NCBI GenBank assembly: GCA_037176845.1
Contig: JAYKXP010000038.1
Coordinates: 124,001-188,000 of the forward strand
Direction of reading: 5' to 3'
Source: Paramarasmius palmivorus
Taxonomy: Eukaryota; Basidiomycota; Agaricomycetes; Agaricales; Marasmiaceae
DNA length: 64,000 nt
How positions within the stretch are numbered: the first letter of the stretch is position 1; each line of letters opens with the position of its first letter. A program made the translations under genes and the position numbers. A model generated the notes under the pieces. The model saw only the letters and a program-made list of their open reading frames with translations. It did not search any database and was not told where the DNA came from. Shown here piece by piece: positions 32,308 through 44,800 of the stretch.

Positions 32308-34354
32308 TCCGTAGATTCTTCTCATACTCGACCTTCTTTTGATATATGAACCCAGCATTCTCAATCTGTTTCTGATGCTAATTCTGCTATTCCTGGGAGC
32401 GGGAAGAAGAAGTTGATGGTCGCTATTCAGCTTCATGATGAACAGCGCGGTTGACCTCAATAATCTTGATTCATGCAGCAAACAACTATTTATTATTTGG
32501 TACAGCATCGGAACCATGGAATGCTCTTGTATCTCCCCTCCTTGGTATGAAGGAAGTGGTCGCGCGATTATGGGTACGTTGAGTTCGCCCTTTCTGTCTA
32601 TTATGATCACTGAAATTTGCCTCTAAAAGCGCACTCTCTTTCCACTCGATCTTAGTCCTTCAATTATCCTGATATCATTCGCCAACACAATTGTCCAAAC
32701 TGCTTTACAAGCTTCACTATACACTGTTGAGAACAAATCATACACCGAACTACAAGCCCTATGTGCAGCCGAAGGACCCTCGATACTGGAGATGAGGTGT
32801 GAAATCTTGGATCTTTGACCGCTAGAGGTTGTAAGGCTCATTATATCCGAATTTTTAGCTCCAGAGGTCGCCAGGAGAACATTGTTCTCCTCATACTACA
32901 CATCTGGACCTTTATAATAATCATGATCACCTTCCTACGACCATCCGCTATTCAGATTCCCTTTCTTTTCATCATACTCGGACTTTCTGTCGCCCTTGGG
33001 TTTGCCCAATACGTGGATAGCATCCATATCTTTCGTAGTTGCCCAGGATGCGGTTCTGCCTCCTGTGGAGATCTTCCTTTGACCCAGGGGCTGTGGCTTT
33101 ATACTGCGCGGCTCGTGTTATCAGTCATCTTCTTTGCTTATTATCTTATCCTCCTGTGGAAGGTAACCCGTCTACTCGTTCAGTACAACAATTTCTGACA
33201 GTGCACTACTCCTAGTTCCAGAGAAAAGCGTTACAGAAAGGCATTCTATGGCGGGCCTCTACATGGTGTACCTTACTTCTCGGAATCGAGATTCTCATTC
33301 TATCTCTGAAGACGGATTCTGGTCGCATAACCACACGGAAGAGCTTTTCCTCGTGGCCGTTTTTCTACATCATCATAGCATTCTCAATCGTCTCCCCATT
33401 GGTTTCCCTTCTGTTGGCAATTATGAGACAACGACCTATTGATTCTATCACTGGTGAGTTGTGCAAATGTGATCCACTCGACCAAGGTACTGATATACAA
33501 CAGTTTCGGTCTCACGCCAGAATCACTCATCTGTATCCCTCTCAACTCGTACTCTGAAATCTCTACCTCAAATCCCCAGCGCAGATGTGGAGTTAGCAGT
33601 ACAATCGGTGGCCAACGAAAGCAATTCAGCTCATGATGCTATGAGGCCGGTGTCATTTGGGAGCACAAAAAGAAGTAGTACCATCCAGGACACCGAATCT
33701 ACGTACCCTCAATCGAAACGAAGCTCTCGAATACAACCCGTTCGCTCATCGATGGCAACCAAGTCGTTTCACACACCAGCAGGGTCATTTAGGTCCTCTC
33801 ATGATGGTGATCAGTCTCAAATGGAAGGCAGCCTCCCTTTCCCGTCTACAGGAGCACGTAGCTCTCGACCAGAAACGCCCTCGCTGCATCTTGATATTCC
33901 TCCGAGTCGTTCATCACCACCGCCATCATCCAACAGTACACCCGACACAGTGGCTGCCACTTCACCACCGGCGATTGATATTTCCATTCCATCCTCAGCG
34001 ATAGATTTTTCCACTCCACCCTCAGCATACATTCCAATTCAATCCGGTCCGCCTCCCATCTACCCTCCCAGAGATCGACGTGATACGTTGGGTACTTTGG
34101 GAAGTGAACGGACGTACGAGACGTTGCCCAGTTACCACTCGCGGCGCAGCACACAGACTCTTCCTGATATGATCGGAACACCTTCAACGCCTCGGTTTGT
34201 CAGATTGCTGCCACCGTTACCGCCTCTTCCAGCATTCGTGTCGATGGAGTCGTTACTGCCGTCTCATCTCACTTCTTCATCAGATCCACTGCAAGCAGGG
34301 GCTGATGATGAACACGGGGATGCCGGAGGTTCTTCTGATCGCGGAGGATTATGA
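32308..34354 (+). CDS. Polytopic (about seven-helix) membrane protein with long cytosolic tail; 5' end unresolved
   Basis: Several exons encode hydrophobic helices in order: ILLILDLLLIYEPSILNLFL (about 32309); SPSIILISFANTIVQTALQA (about 32650); IVLLILHIWTFIIIMITFL; IQIPFLFIILGLSVALGF; LWLYTARLVLSVIFFAYYLI; a segment around CTLLLGIEILILSL; and WPFFYIIIAFSIVSPLVSLL. After an intron near 33452-33503, a tail of about 270 residues runs to the stop at 34354, rich in Ser, Pro and Arg (RPVSFGSTKRSS, IDISIPSSAIDFSTPPSAY). A loop with CPGCGSASC lies between helices 4 and 5. The topology resembles a seven-transmembrane receptor, but I see no motif of the STE3, cAMP-receptor or opsin classes. The first exon and ATG could not be fixed. 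Confidence 0.6.
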
Positions 34355-34900
34355 TTAACGTCAACTAGACGTGAGCATTTTATATTTATTACGATATTTA
34401 TCCCTCTTGATACCCTCGTTCCCTGTCACAGCTGTATTCGAATCCATGAGCTTTACATACTTGTACTCGTACCAATCCGATCGTTCTGATGTAGAATTTT
34501 GTTATATAGCCTACTTTTCGCCGATGATTTCATGAGTGATTGATCTTTGCCTTGCTAGGGCCCTGTGGCTGTGTTTTTTTCCTCCTGACCACGACGAACA
34601 CACACTAGCGGTACGAGAACCTGATAAACTGCGCACAAATGCCTCTACTATCACATACATGACGAAATTGCGTTTTCTACGCATTTAGTCTCTGACAAAG
34701 TGAAGGAGGTCTATTGGTCAAAGGATGGTCATCTGTATGTGCCACGTTTTTGACATTGGCTGCGGGACATGTTCTCATTCACCTGTAGTCGGAGAGTCTC
34801 GGTCATCGTGCGCTTCGAATGGTTCCAAACAAGGTTCGGGAACAGGAAACGAAATTGTGTCTTCGCCAAGGCTCTCTACAAAGGTTCGGGACGTGAAGTA
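34355..34900. other. Intergenic region before the tyrosinase gene
   Basis: No gene is supported here. The first exon(s) of the tyrosinase gene may lie in the right half. Confidence 0.35.
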
Positions 34901-34941
34901 CAAGAACAACCCGAAAATGACTCCATACTTCTCGGAGGAAG

Positions 34942-36350
34942 CTGATGGAGACTTTACCTCGTGCGAGGCCTGTAAAGCTCATAAAGGAATGGCGCCAGTT
35001 TGGGGGTATAAGAAGAGGTGCGTTTTTCATTTGTTCGTAAGGCAGCATGAGATACATCTTGTTGACTGTCATAATTGCAGTCTCTTGTGTCGCGTCGCCA
35101 TTGGGGGACTATCTCTCGTCTGCGTATCATGCTCGATGCGACTCTCCTATCAAGCGTCAGGAGTGGTAGGTCCCAGAATACTAAAGCAGGAAGCATGGAT
35201 TTACTTCCAATCACATCTCAGGCGCGCACTCAGCACGACTCAGAAGCAAGAGTACATCGACGCTGTCCGGTGCTTACAGGGTGCTGAAAGCCGAACTGCT
35301 ACCAGCGAAGGAGCCAAGACACGCTTCGACGACTTTCATAGCGCTCATATAGACCTTGCCGATGAAGTTCACTTAGTGGTAAGCTCCTTTTACTACTAGT
35401 AATAATGTCACGCGTCTAACGGTAGTTACTGTTGCAGGGTCAATTCTTAGTCTGGCATCGATTCTATCTCCACCTCTATGAGACGGCTCTCCGTAAAGAA
35501 TGTGGCTATTCGGGCTCACAGCCGTAAGCTATCACTCTAAGTTCAGCATCAAGCTCCCACATGATGGTTTTTTTAGATATTGGGATTGGACACTCGATGT
35601 CAAAGACGGGCTGTCTTCGTGAGTCACTCGGTCAAACTGTAGGTTCAAAATTTAACAATTCATTTACAGATTCGCTGCGTCTCCCCTGTTCGATTCGACC
35701 TACGGGTTCGGAGGAAATGGTGCCAACATACCTGGATACAATGGCTTCTTCAACAATATTTCGGACTTGCCTGACTGGGAGTACGGCGGACCTGGTGGCG
35801 GGTGTATACAGGACGGTCCATTTGCCTCCTACAATCTGTCTCTGGGACCCGGCACTCTCAGGACAAACCATTGCATTACACGGTGGTTTACTCCAGTATA
35901 TCTCAAAACTATCACGACCAAGCGTGTGACTGAGCTCTTCAAGTTTGACAATTTTGAAGGGTTCAGGATTGAGCTGGAAGGTACTCCGATCACAAGGCAT
36001 TCAAAGACGCACGACGGTGCTCACTTTGCGGTCGGAGGCGAGATTGGAGATCGTTATTCAAGCCCCGGAGGTAGGAGACTCCTCAATCTTATTCGCATAT
36101 CTCTTTTAACCGTGCCTTAGATCCATTGTTTTATCTTCATCATGCAAATTTGGATCGTATCTGGTGGAACTGGCAGATGGTCAAACCTTCTACCAGGTTG
36201 TACGATATCTCCGGACGCTCAACAGTGGACCCACCATATCGCAATGTTACGTTGGACTTCATGCTTCCCACAAAATCGCTAGGTCCAGAGATGCCCATTC
36301 GTGATATGATGGATATTCATAACAAAGTTCTTTGTTATGATTATGCTTGA
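34942..36350 (+). CDS. Tyrosinase-type copper oxidase, short form; N-terminal exon uncertain
   Basis: The core is clear. LSTTQKQEYIDAVRCLQ (about 35235) is followed by the CuA site RFDDFHSAHIDLADEVHLV, an intron at 35379-35437, and GQFLVWHRFYLHLYE with the third CuA His. Then come YWDWTLDVKDG and GFGGNGANIPGYNG. The CuB site has HDGAHFAVGGEIGD, an intron at about 36072-36119, and DPLFYLHHANLDRIWWNWQ. All six expected copper His are visible. The CDS ends at 36348-36350 after VLCYDYA, the length expected for short secreted or cytosolic tyrosinase-like proteins of mushrooms. These oxidise phenols to quinones in melanin-type chemistry. The N-terminus is problematic: the usual KEWR block occurs near 34978 (KLIKEWRQF) about 240 bp before LSTTQKQ, with no clean splice joining them. 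The gene may have a long first intron or a damaged 5' end. Confidence 0.75.
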
Positions 36351-36851
36351 TACTACTGGAATGTAGATAACACTTGTTAGTATTGACTTATGTGTGCTTT
36401 GTCGTTTCCCTGTGCCTCACGAACGTCTTCATGTCGGGAACTATCCTCCGTTCGCAGGCCACCGGCACTGTAGGAGTCGGTCTGTGCACCGTCGTTTGGT
36501 AGGGACGGCCGAATAAAGAACCAGATGTACTTAGCTGTAGAGCATCTCTGTGTGTGTCCGGCTCTTAATTCATACAGGACATGGATATATTACAGTGGTC
36601 CTACACGGCAATGTAAACAGTATCGAGTCACGAGAAAGCATCGGGAGCGAAGTGCGAAAGAAGATAAAGTTCCAAAAGCGGACATCCAGATAGAGACTTC
36701 CAAGACGTGGTCCGGACGTTGCCCTGTGCGCGACGAGTCTGATCTGGAAACTATATCCAGTGATGAAACATTCAGAATAACTCGTCAGCTCATCATTAGG
36801 TATAACCCTGGCATCCCCTTTCGAGGACACCTACATACGTAAACCACCGAT
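36351..36851. other. Intergenic region between convergent tyrosinase and LGHG/WOPR genes
   Basis: About 500 bp of shared 3' flank. An open frame here lacks any recognisable domain and is not reported as a gene. Confidence 0.4.
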
Positions 36852-39495
36852 TTACGCGGCCGTGCTAAACAGCATAAGCGCTTCCTCGTCGATTGGATGT
36901 CTTTTGGGTGGGGGTATATTTTCCAGGTATTCCAAGGATGCAAGCATTTCGGATGATGATGACCGTGACCGGGCCCGGTTGACCATCGGTTGTGTGGGAG
37001 TTGGCGTTGGATAAGGTCTGTGCACTGTCGTGTGGTACGGATAGTTGTATGAAGGATCGGATGTAGCTGTAGCACGTCTGGGTGCCTTTCCGGTTCGTGC
37101 TGTGGTGTACTTTCCCGGTGGGACATGCAGATTTGCCAAGGCAGGTATATCGTCGATGGTTCGGAGATATTCTATGGAGTCTTGGGTAAAGTAGGCAACT
37201 ATACGTCGATGAACATTAGCATAACGCCAGGTTGTACAGGGAACAAAGAAGCAGGGCGTACTCAGGTGCCATTTGCGTCGTCCTCGAGAAGTCTCGACGA
37301 ATACAGAGTATGTTTGTTTGACAAGGTTTTCTCTAGAGCATCCGCGACCGGTTTGTTGCCTGCGAACAGTCATGTCAGGTTAACCGAATGTTGTAGAAAA
37401 ATAACGCTAACATTCCAGTAGCCCCGCCCAAGAGCTCCAATTCAGTCGGCTCAGGCTCTTTTTCATGGTAAAATAAGAATTCCTGACCAGAACGTGAGGG
37501 ATGGCACTTGTGATGTTGTATTCACTTACGTCCTTGACTCTACTTGGTCCCCATCGTATGGAGTCTGTCCAGCGCTCGATTCCCAGCTGTGAGAAGAATC
37601 GCATATCAGTAACACTTCTTTGTACCAGTAAGACGTCAGTTCGACTTACTCCAGTAGCTTCCGTATTAGATTCCCTTTCTTCCCAAACAAACACGCAGCC
37701 TGACGATATAGACCGACGTTCTTCTGTATCTAGTCGCCGGGAAACCATAGGAAGCAAATTAAGCCAAACTGCATGGAAGATGACATGGGCATCTGCAGCC
37801 GAGCGAATACGAAGGGCGGTGAGTCGTAGGACGTTGTAACCCCCCAGCACCCGAGGTACGTACATCCTCAGAGCGGACTCGAAGTGTAGCACAACCTTCA
37901 ACGACGACGGTGAATGAAGACAGGCACATTAGAACCAAGTCTCACCTTCTGCAACAGTCACATTGTACATTTCTTGAAATCTGACTATCAAATTTTGATC
38001 ATCAGGCATGGTTTTATCCTACATTCAACTTGTGGATCAATAACTAGGTATCAACACGTCCTTGATGTAATTCACGAACCTCCTCAGACAGTAGCGCGAT
38101 CCAGTCATCATCATGTGTCACAACAACATCAATGTCAGAACGAGTCTAATGTGAAGTGAGCTGGTAGTTCCAGAATACATGGCTGGCTACTCACCTCCAA
38201 GATATAATTGTTGATGACATTGAGAGGGTGATAAGGCGCAACCTACAATTTATTCGCTTCAGCATAGGATGAGGAAAGAATATTTCATCCGTATACCTGA
38301 GAGGGTGTAAAGTCGAGGTCATCGTCTTCAACACTAGTATCACTAAGCGCATGATCGCCTTGATCGGAGGCCCACAGATTCTCGTCTGTCTCTGTGCTGC
38401 CGTTCGTCGAGGACTCGCAGCCATCGCTTAGGTGATTGTCTGTCAAGTCCTGATAGCGTTGGCCGCCTGGTATAGAAGCCTCGTTACTTTGCCCACTTCC
38501 TGCCGAATCACTGCTTCTACTCCCTCTAGGCGGCAGGGAGCCAGGGTAAGCGCCATTCTGCCGAAACAAACCCGTAGAACCAAAGATGTCTCTACTGGAT
38601 GAGGAAGTACTGGCGACTCTTGTACCTCCCAGAAGCCAGGCGGATGGCCCTTGCCGTGTGGATACTCGAAATCCTCGCATGAAGAGCGTCTGGTTGTGTT
38701 TGGCATCGCCAGCAGAGCACCGACTTGTGACGGAGGTTTGATGGATGGATGCCTGCGAGAGCCTCATCCGTCCATCCACTAGGCCATTGGTAGTGAAGAT
38801 CAATGAACAAGATTGAGTTGAAGAAGAGTTGTCAAAGAGCGCCGTTTCCCATGCGTCTGCTTTATCAAAACCAGTGACCAGGTATAATGAACCGTTCTCC
38901 GCTTCTCGTCCAAGGGTCCCATTGACGAATCTGTACCAATTGCATGCGTTTTCCTCTGCGTAGGTCCTGAATATGGCACGATGAGCACAGTCGATACGCT
39001 CAGCGCCCTTTGAGGGCATCAGTACCGCACCGCTATTCTGTTCGAAAGAGACCTCTATCCCTCCACCAAGACCTACCAAGGTCCCACTAAAGGAGCGATG
39101 TCGTTCAGTAGGAATGTCCAAGAGGAGCGGCAAATGACTCACGGAACAGTAGCGGATGCTTCAAAGCTCAACTGACGTTGCCTTGCGCGCCTACTACATA
39201 TAGGAGCGCCAGGTCGGAATAGATTGGGGTTTCTACGAATCTGTTTGTTCCAGACGAGCGGAAGAAAGTTTTCCGGAACACCGCGAGAGGTGTTGATAGG
39301 ATCGTCCGCTGCAGCGCAGATATTGAAGATAAAGTCGAATAAACCATCGTCTGTGACGATACCGACATCACCTATCCGCATTCCGTGGTCTGAGTACGCT
39401 GACGGAAGGTCATGGTTGGGTTCTGGTTGCCAGAGTGCATAGCCATGTCCGAGCGGAAAGAGATGTCGAGCGTAGCGCTGTCCATCGCACTCCAT
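36852..39495 (-). CDS. LGHG-family protein fused to a WOPR (Gti1/Pac2) transcription-factor domain
   Basis: The ATG at 39493-39495 gives [20 protein letters not shown]. The LGHG core ([50 protein letters not shown]) is split by an intron after ATVP at the family position. A Ser/Asp linker and the short exons follow: [43 protein letters not shown]. The next exons encode WOPR half A: HVIFHAVWLNLLPMVSRRL, RRSISSGCVFVWEERES, then after an intron IERWTDSIRWGPSRVKD, matching the family RWTDG-x-x-WSPSR block, then EFLFYHEKEPEPTE. Half B reads VKQTYSVFVETSRGRRKWHL followed by AYFTQDSIEYLRTIDDIPAL. The tail contains NRARSRSSSSE and ends at 36852. WOPR proteins such as Wor1, Ryp1 and Sge1 bind DNA and control morphology and virulence switches in ascomycetes. 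I infer a nuclear transcription factor. Exon joins keep frame throughout. Confidence 0.8.
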
Positions 39496-40027
39496 CGTTG
39501 CCGAGGCTTTGGGGAGTTCGTGGTAGGAGGCGAAAGAATCACACTGGAGACTTTACAGCACATAGAAGGAATCATACTCTTAAAGCAGATTTGGGAGGCT
39601 GTTATGCGTGGAAACAGGGATGCATGGAGTTGAGCCCAGGTTACTAGATGCGGTTTAATTACGCACCTGGTCTGAGAACTTGAAGCTTGTATGGGCAGCG
39701 TGGAAAGGGCGACAAAGCTCGAGCTGTGCGTATCGCCTCCAATGTAATTTCGGGTCGGTATTCGTACATATAATAAGAATTCGCGGAGGATGGTGGCGGA
39801 TCTATAGAAGCAAGAAGTTCTTCAAGAAGAGTAGTTGCCGCCAGCAATTGCAAGCGCTCGCCATTTTTTTCTTCACAAGTCCGGATTTGGGTCCGGCCGG
39901 GCCCGCCGCCCTGGATTCGGAAGGATGGCCAACTTGACTGCCTCTCTCATATCGTTCAGGGTTTTCTTCATCTACATGCCTCGTTTCATTCATCCTCTAC
40001 TCAAAGTAGACCTTTTTGGCGCGGGGA
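39496..40027. other. Divergent upstream region of LGHG/WOPR and C2H2 genes
   Basis: About 530 bp shared by two divergently transcribed putative DNA-binding-protein genes. A GC-rich patch (GGCCGGGCCCGCCGCC) lies at about 39894-39910. No gene is seen. Confidence 0.4.
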
Positions 40028-41033
40028 ATGCTACCAACCTCCACGAAAAGATCCACACTTCCGGAGACAGGACTGGCGTTCAACAATAAATATCGGAGGA
40101 AACCCAACTTTTCTATCGAGATTCCAGCACCACCCAGCTATGTGAAACGGGATCGCGAGAGGCTGAAAAAAGCGCAAGGTCATTTTGGTTCCTATTTTAC
40201 GGTGCTCAACCTGCTCATTGAATAAATTAGAACAGACGATTCAGCTCTCCAAGACTAGACTGAGTTATCGTCCATGTCAATGGGGGTCCTGCGACTGTGT
40301 GCTCAACTCGAATGTCAGACTGGAGCTGCATCTCAGAGAGCACATGAAAGCATCTATGGGTTCGACAGGGCTGGTGCGTTTTCTCTGATCTTTAGCCAAC
40401 TCTTGGACTAATTGGATGTGCAGTTTCTTACATGTCAGTGGCAAGGCTGCGACAATCCTTCATCGTACCCAGAAGATCACGTCTCGGAGCATTCCTTATC
40501 ATCGCTTCCCTGCCCGTATGAAGGTATGCCCCCGGCTATGTTTTGCAATGCCAGTACGCGAATAAATCTTGACAACAGGATGCGAAAGGGCTTTTAGGGA
40601 GCCTGGCTTACTCGTGGATCATACTTGCTACGAACACAAGAGCTCCAGATTGAAACCGTCCGCCGATCCCTTCGTTCCCAGTACGGATATGCCTCCACCA
40701 GCTCCGGACGACACGCTTCCATCGTATATGACTGTCACTCGTAACATAATGCCTTGCCAAATACTCGCAGAGACTCACGGGAACATCGGACCGCAGGTGC
40801 ATTTAGATCATCCGTTTGCTTGACACGCTACTGAGTGTTTCGTATAGGTGCTACACAGTGTCATGCCCGTCAAGCTTAGCAACTATGGAGACTTGAATGA
40901 TGAATACGACTTTGTGAGCGAACGTCCGATGGCATCTTACATACCATCAGAACCCGCCAACATACAAGGTATGGATGATCTGGATTGTTCCAAGGTCTCT
41001 GCACTGGTTCAGAACGGTCTCAGGCTTTGGTAG
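40028..41033 (+). CDS. C2H2 zinc-finger protein with three C-x4-C fingers
   Basis: The start at ATG 40028 (MLPTSTKRSTLPE) is chosen because the frame runs into the first intron (about 40179-40230) and rejoins in phase. Three fingers follow. The first is YRPCQWGSCDC with H-LRE-H; the second is FLTCQWQGCDN with H-VSE-H; the third is LPCPYEGCERAFREPGLL with H-TCYE-H, whose coding sequence is interrupted by an intron between CPYEG and the second Cys. The C-x4-C spacing is that of GLI/ZIC-like and fungal developmental zinc fingers. The C-terminal part has a Pro-rich piece (PSTDMPPPAPDD) and no recognisable domain. The product is probably a small nuclear DNA-binding protein of about 230 residues; targets are unknown. 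It is divergent from the LGHG/WOPR gene. Confidence 0.7.
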
Positions 41034-41842
41034 GCGGCTACGTATATGGGATATCGATTAGTAGATTCCGAAGACTACGTATCACAAATGGGAATGAATA
41101 GCTCTATTGCCCTTTTCTTTGGCCTGATCTTGTCTCCTGCTTCTGTGAATTCACGATATGAATATCACATCCTTGTATCGTACCACAAAACAATTTCCTA
41201 TGAGACTCGGAATCATTCACCTCGAACATCATACATCCGCACTGAAGGACGACTTGCAATAAAGCGTCCCAGGCTTCGTATAAGGTGATGAACTTCAAGG
41301 TAGGTAAGCGCCCATCCACGTGGGCTCAGCGCACATTTTTCTTTGACGTTGATCTCAACGTCAACGCTCATCTCTCCCAGCCTCTCCCCGGCCCTTAAAG
41401 CCGGTTCTTACTCAATATTCCCCAGAGATATCTTTGGATATCCGCAATAATTCTTACTCTCACAATCCCACGGACTTTTGGCGTTTGGCCACGATCCTGT
41501 CTAAACCAAGTTCGTCAGACGTTCACGCCTTCTCAGTGTTCACTCACAGTCATCTGTGACTCACAGCACTACATTACTCGATTGGACTTGTTCACGCCAT
41601 TCTTTACTTCTCCGCATCAATATCACTGCGCCGCACGTCAAAACCCACTCTGTGATGGACCCACAGAACAGCTTTACTATTCACCCCAAACCTTATACGA
41701 GGCGTCTTCTACCATCGATAGCAACATGAGGCCAGATCGTGTAGTTGGACGTACGGCTTGATAGGGTTTACGGGAGCGAGTATGGGTATTTTACTCCCCG
41801 GAGTGTGCAAACCTGGCTTGCATCTCTCTTTAGTCCTTCACA
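41034..41842. other. Intergenic region upstream of the DUF3638/DUF3645 gene
   Basis: About 800 bp without a supported gene. It is AC-rich and repetitive in short CAC/CTCAC runs at about 41520-41640. No transposon end is visible. Confidence 0.4.
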
Positions 41843-44800
41843 ATGGAGGACCTCGAACAGCTGCACTATATTGTCAACCATGTTTTTCTACCCCCGAAAC
41901 TCCCTCAGGAATGCGACGAAAGTGCCGAAAACTACTCTGCATTATGTCGTACCATCTTCGAATGCGCGAGAAAGTACCGCAGATTCATTGCCGAGGATGA
42001 GCAGCCCTTGTGGGATACAGTGGTGAAGATGTTGGAGGGTTTATGCACGTTGGAGACTGCGGAAGGGTTCTCTCAAGAAGAAGTCCAAAATCAAATGTTG
42101 GACTTGAAGTGTGACGGTAAGCAGTCTCGTTGTATTGAACCATACTCTCATTTCACAGACCAACAGATTTTCTTGCCCTACTCATCCGCCAGCAAAATGC
42201 CGGCATGATCATTCGTAGAGTCGGAGATAGGACTATTTTTGAGTCCTTTGAAGTCTCTCCCACCAACGAAGGGGTCATGTCGACCCAGGGAAAGCTGATA
42301 TGCTCATATCCTGGCCCAGCAATCGCCGTCCCGAACAACACGGCTCGAGATCCCCACTTCATATTTGAACTGTCCAATTTTCTTACTCACATGAACACAG
42401 ACGTCAATAAAGACGCAGTTCCTACGACGAAGAAGGCGGGTTCTGAAGTCACAGAAATTCGGGATACTACCGACCCTCGCTTTATCACCGAGCTCCTTAC
42501 AGGGATCCTTCGTGGAGTTGGACATCCTGAAGAAGTAGTCCGTATCAGCAAACGGATTGCCGACGATGTCTTGTGGCAAAACACGCTGCTACCTTGGCGC
42601 CGTGCACCCATCTGGCTTCTCATTCGAGTTGCCATTCAAACTCACCTTCACCGAGCGATTCATAACAATCAACTATACAAGTCTTTCATTGTCTTTTCGA
42701 TGGCCAAGATTCTTCGCGATGGTGTTTCCAGGAAGCTCGACAGCGACCTGTTGTCGTGCATGCGAAAGAAGATTGCGCGCAGATTGCTCAAAATGGGCAA
42801 TGATGCCCCGCAGTTTCTGGCTGCCGAGATACTGGAAGCTAGCTGCCTCACACAAGGCCTGCTGCAGGAGAGATGGGATGCGGAGCAAGCGCGGCATGCG
42901 ACAGAGTCACTCCAAGGCTGGGATCCAGAAAGCCTCGACATCTATGCCGACACTACCCTTTCTTTGAACAATAGCCGAGCCTACATTGAAAGGGTGCTGT
43001 CCAATCCTAGCCAGACAACGCCTTCCTCATCTTATACCCCCACGGAACAACCTCGCTTTCTCAACCTGGAGCTTTACAGTTCTGGTACACTGCCTCAATC
43101 TATCCAGGACCATGGCGCATTGGCCCTTCTGGACTTCGAGCAGGCCGTTGAGCGTGGCCTAGATGCTTGGATATCCGCGCGACTCAACGACCAGTCGGCG
43201 TGCAAGACGCTCTCAACTTGGATTCACCAGTACGCAGAGGAAGCGATGAAAATATATGATGGAAACCCAGAATCTATTTCCATCATGTATCTCACCGTCT
43301 TCGAGCTATGGGTTGGGTAAGTGTCTGCACTTGAGTGTTTGAGTAATAGCTAATACTTCTCGACAGGCTAGACAGGGTCTGCGTCAATCAGTGCCCATTA
43401 CTTGCTTCCTATTCGCCGGAGGTCAAAGACACCCTGCTGGAACCATTGCTGCTGCGCAAATCGCGGTCGATGGTTCGACTGGAAAAGATCGTTGAACACA
43501 TACGCTTACGCCATCGAGGAGCTATCTATCACGAGTCCATATTCTCCGGTCTCATCACGTACAATTCTTTTGTCATACGATATTACAACGATTCTCCAGA
43601 ACACCATCATCTCAAAGCTCGTATAGAGCAGCATGCACGGAATGAGCAGCGGGCCAAACAAGAGGAACTCAGACAGCTCAACCAACGTCACTCAGAACTC
43701 CTCAGACAAGCGAACAATCACGTCCATGAAACTTACACCAACTATTGGGGCAAACAACGTTGCTCCTCCTCATGCATAAAATGTTCATTGAGCAGGCAAG
43801 CTCGCAACATGACAATTGAGGTTTTTGAATGGCCGCTTCCGTTGGATACTCTGAAAGCCAATGCGACAGTCATTGAGCTCAATTGCCCTCTTCCTTTCGG
43901 AATCTGGCGAGATACCACGTACTACGTACTACGCGACCTCTGTCTTCCCGCCAGCCTGCGCGACGAAACGTCCGAACCCGAAGCTGAGGTTTGCCTAAGG
44001 TATTATCAGGCTCTTCAACCGTTCATACAGTCGTCACAAGGGAGAAGAATCGGCTTTGCTTCCAGCACAAAGTCCTTTCTGAATGCACATTACAGGCAAG
44101 ATTCGATTCCCTCTTCGGAAGACAGGGTCTGCGTGAACAACGGCTTGACGTATAATCTGTATGATACAGATGCCAGTATTTGGATTTCCTCGCCATTCTC
44201 CAGGTGTACGCTCTGGAAAAGGTGCACGTACCACCTTCCCACCGGCATCTACGCGAACCTCCAGTATGCCGTAGATGGCACCAGTCACACTGCCAACGAA
44301 GTGATAGCCGACCAATCTGATTGCCATCAGGATCTTACCTTGCACGAGTACATCGCCTTTGCAAGTCTACGCAGTGGTTCCGCCATTCAATGGCACAATA
44401 TGGCGCGGGAGCTTCATAGTCGGCATCTTACCTTTCGAAGTGCTGAAGTTGAGATGTTGATCTCCCAAGCTGCATTCCAAATCGGTCCTTTATCATCCAG
44501 TAGTCTTGCTGAATGGGAGTGGCATATGGAGCTCCATGTTCATGACTTTGGACAAATGTTGCTCGACGAGCTGAGAAACCTAGGGGAGAGCGTCAAGTCA
44601 AATTGGATGGAAATCTCGTCGATGAGGACCGTCATAAACCTATCGTGTCGCTTGCTGTCATGTGCACCGACTCACGGCGCATTGGCCCAGAAGGTTTTGG
44701 ATCTTCTGCGAGATATGCGGTTGGCGGTATTTCAGTGGATGGTGGACGTCGGTGAACGCACCGGTACCAACAACGATGAGGCGGCAACTCAAAAGGCTCA

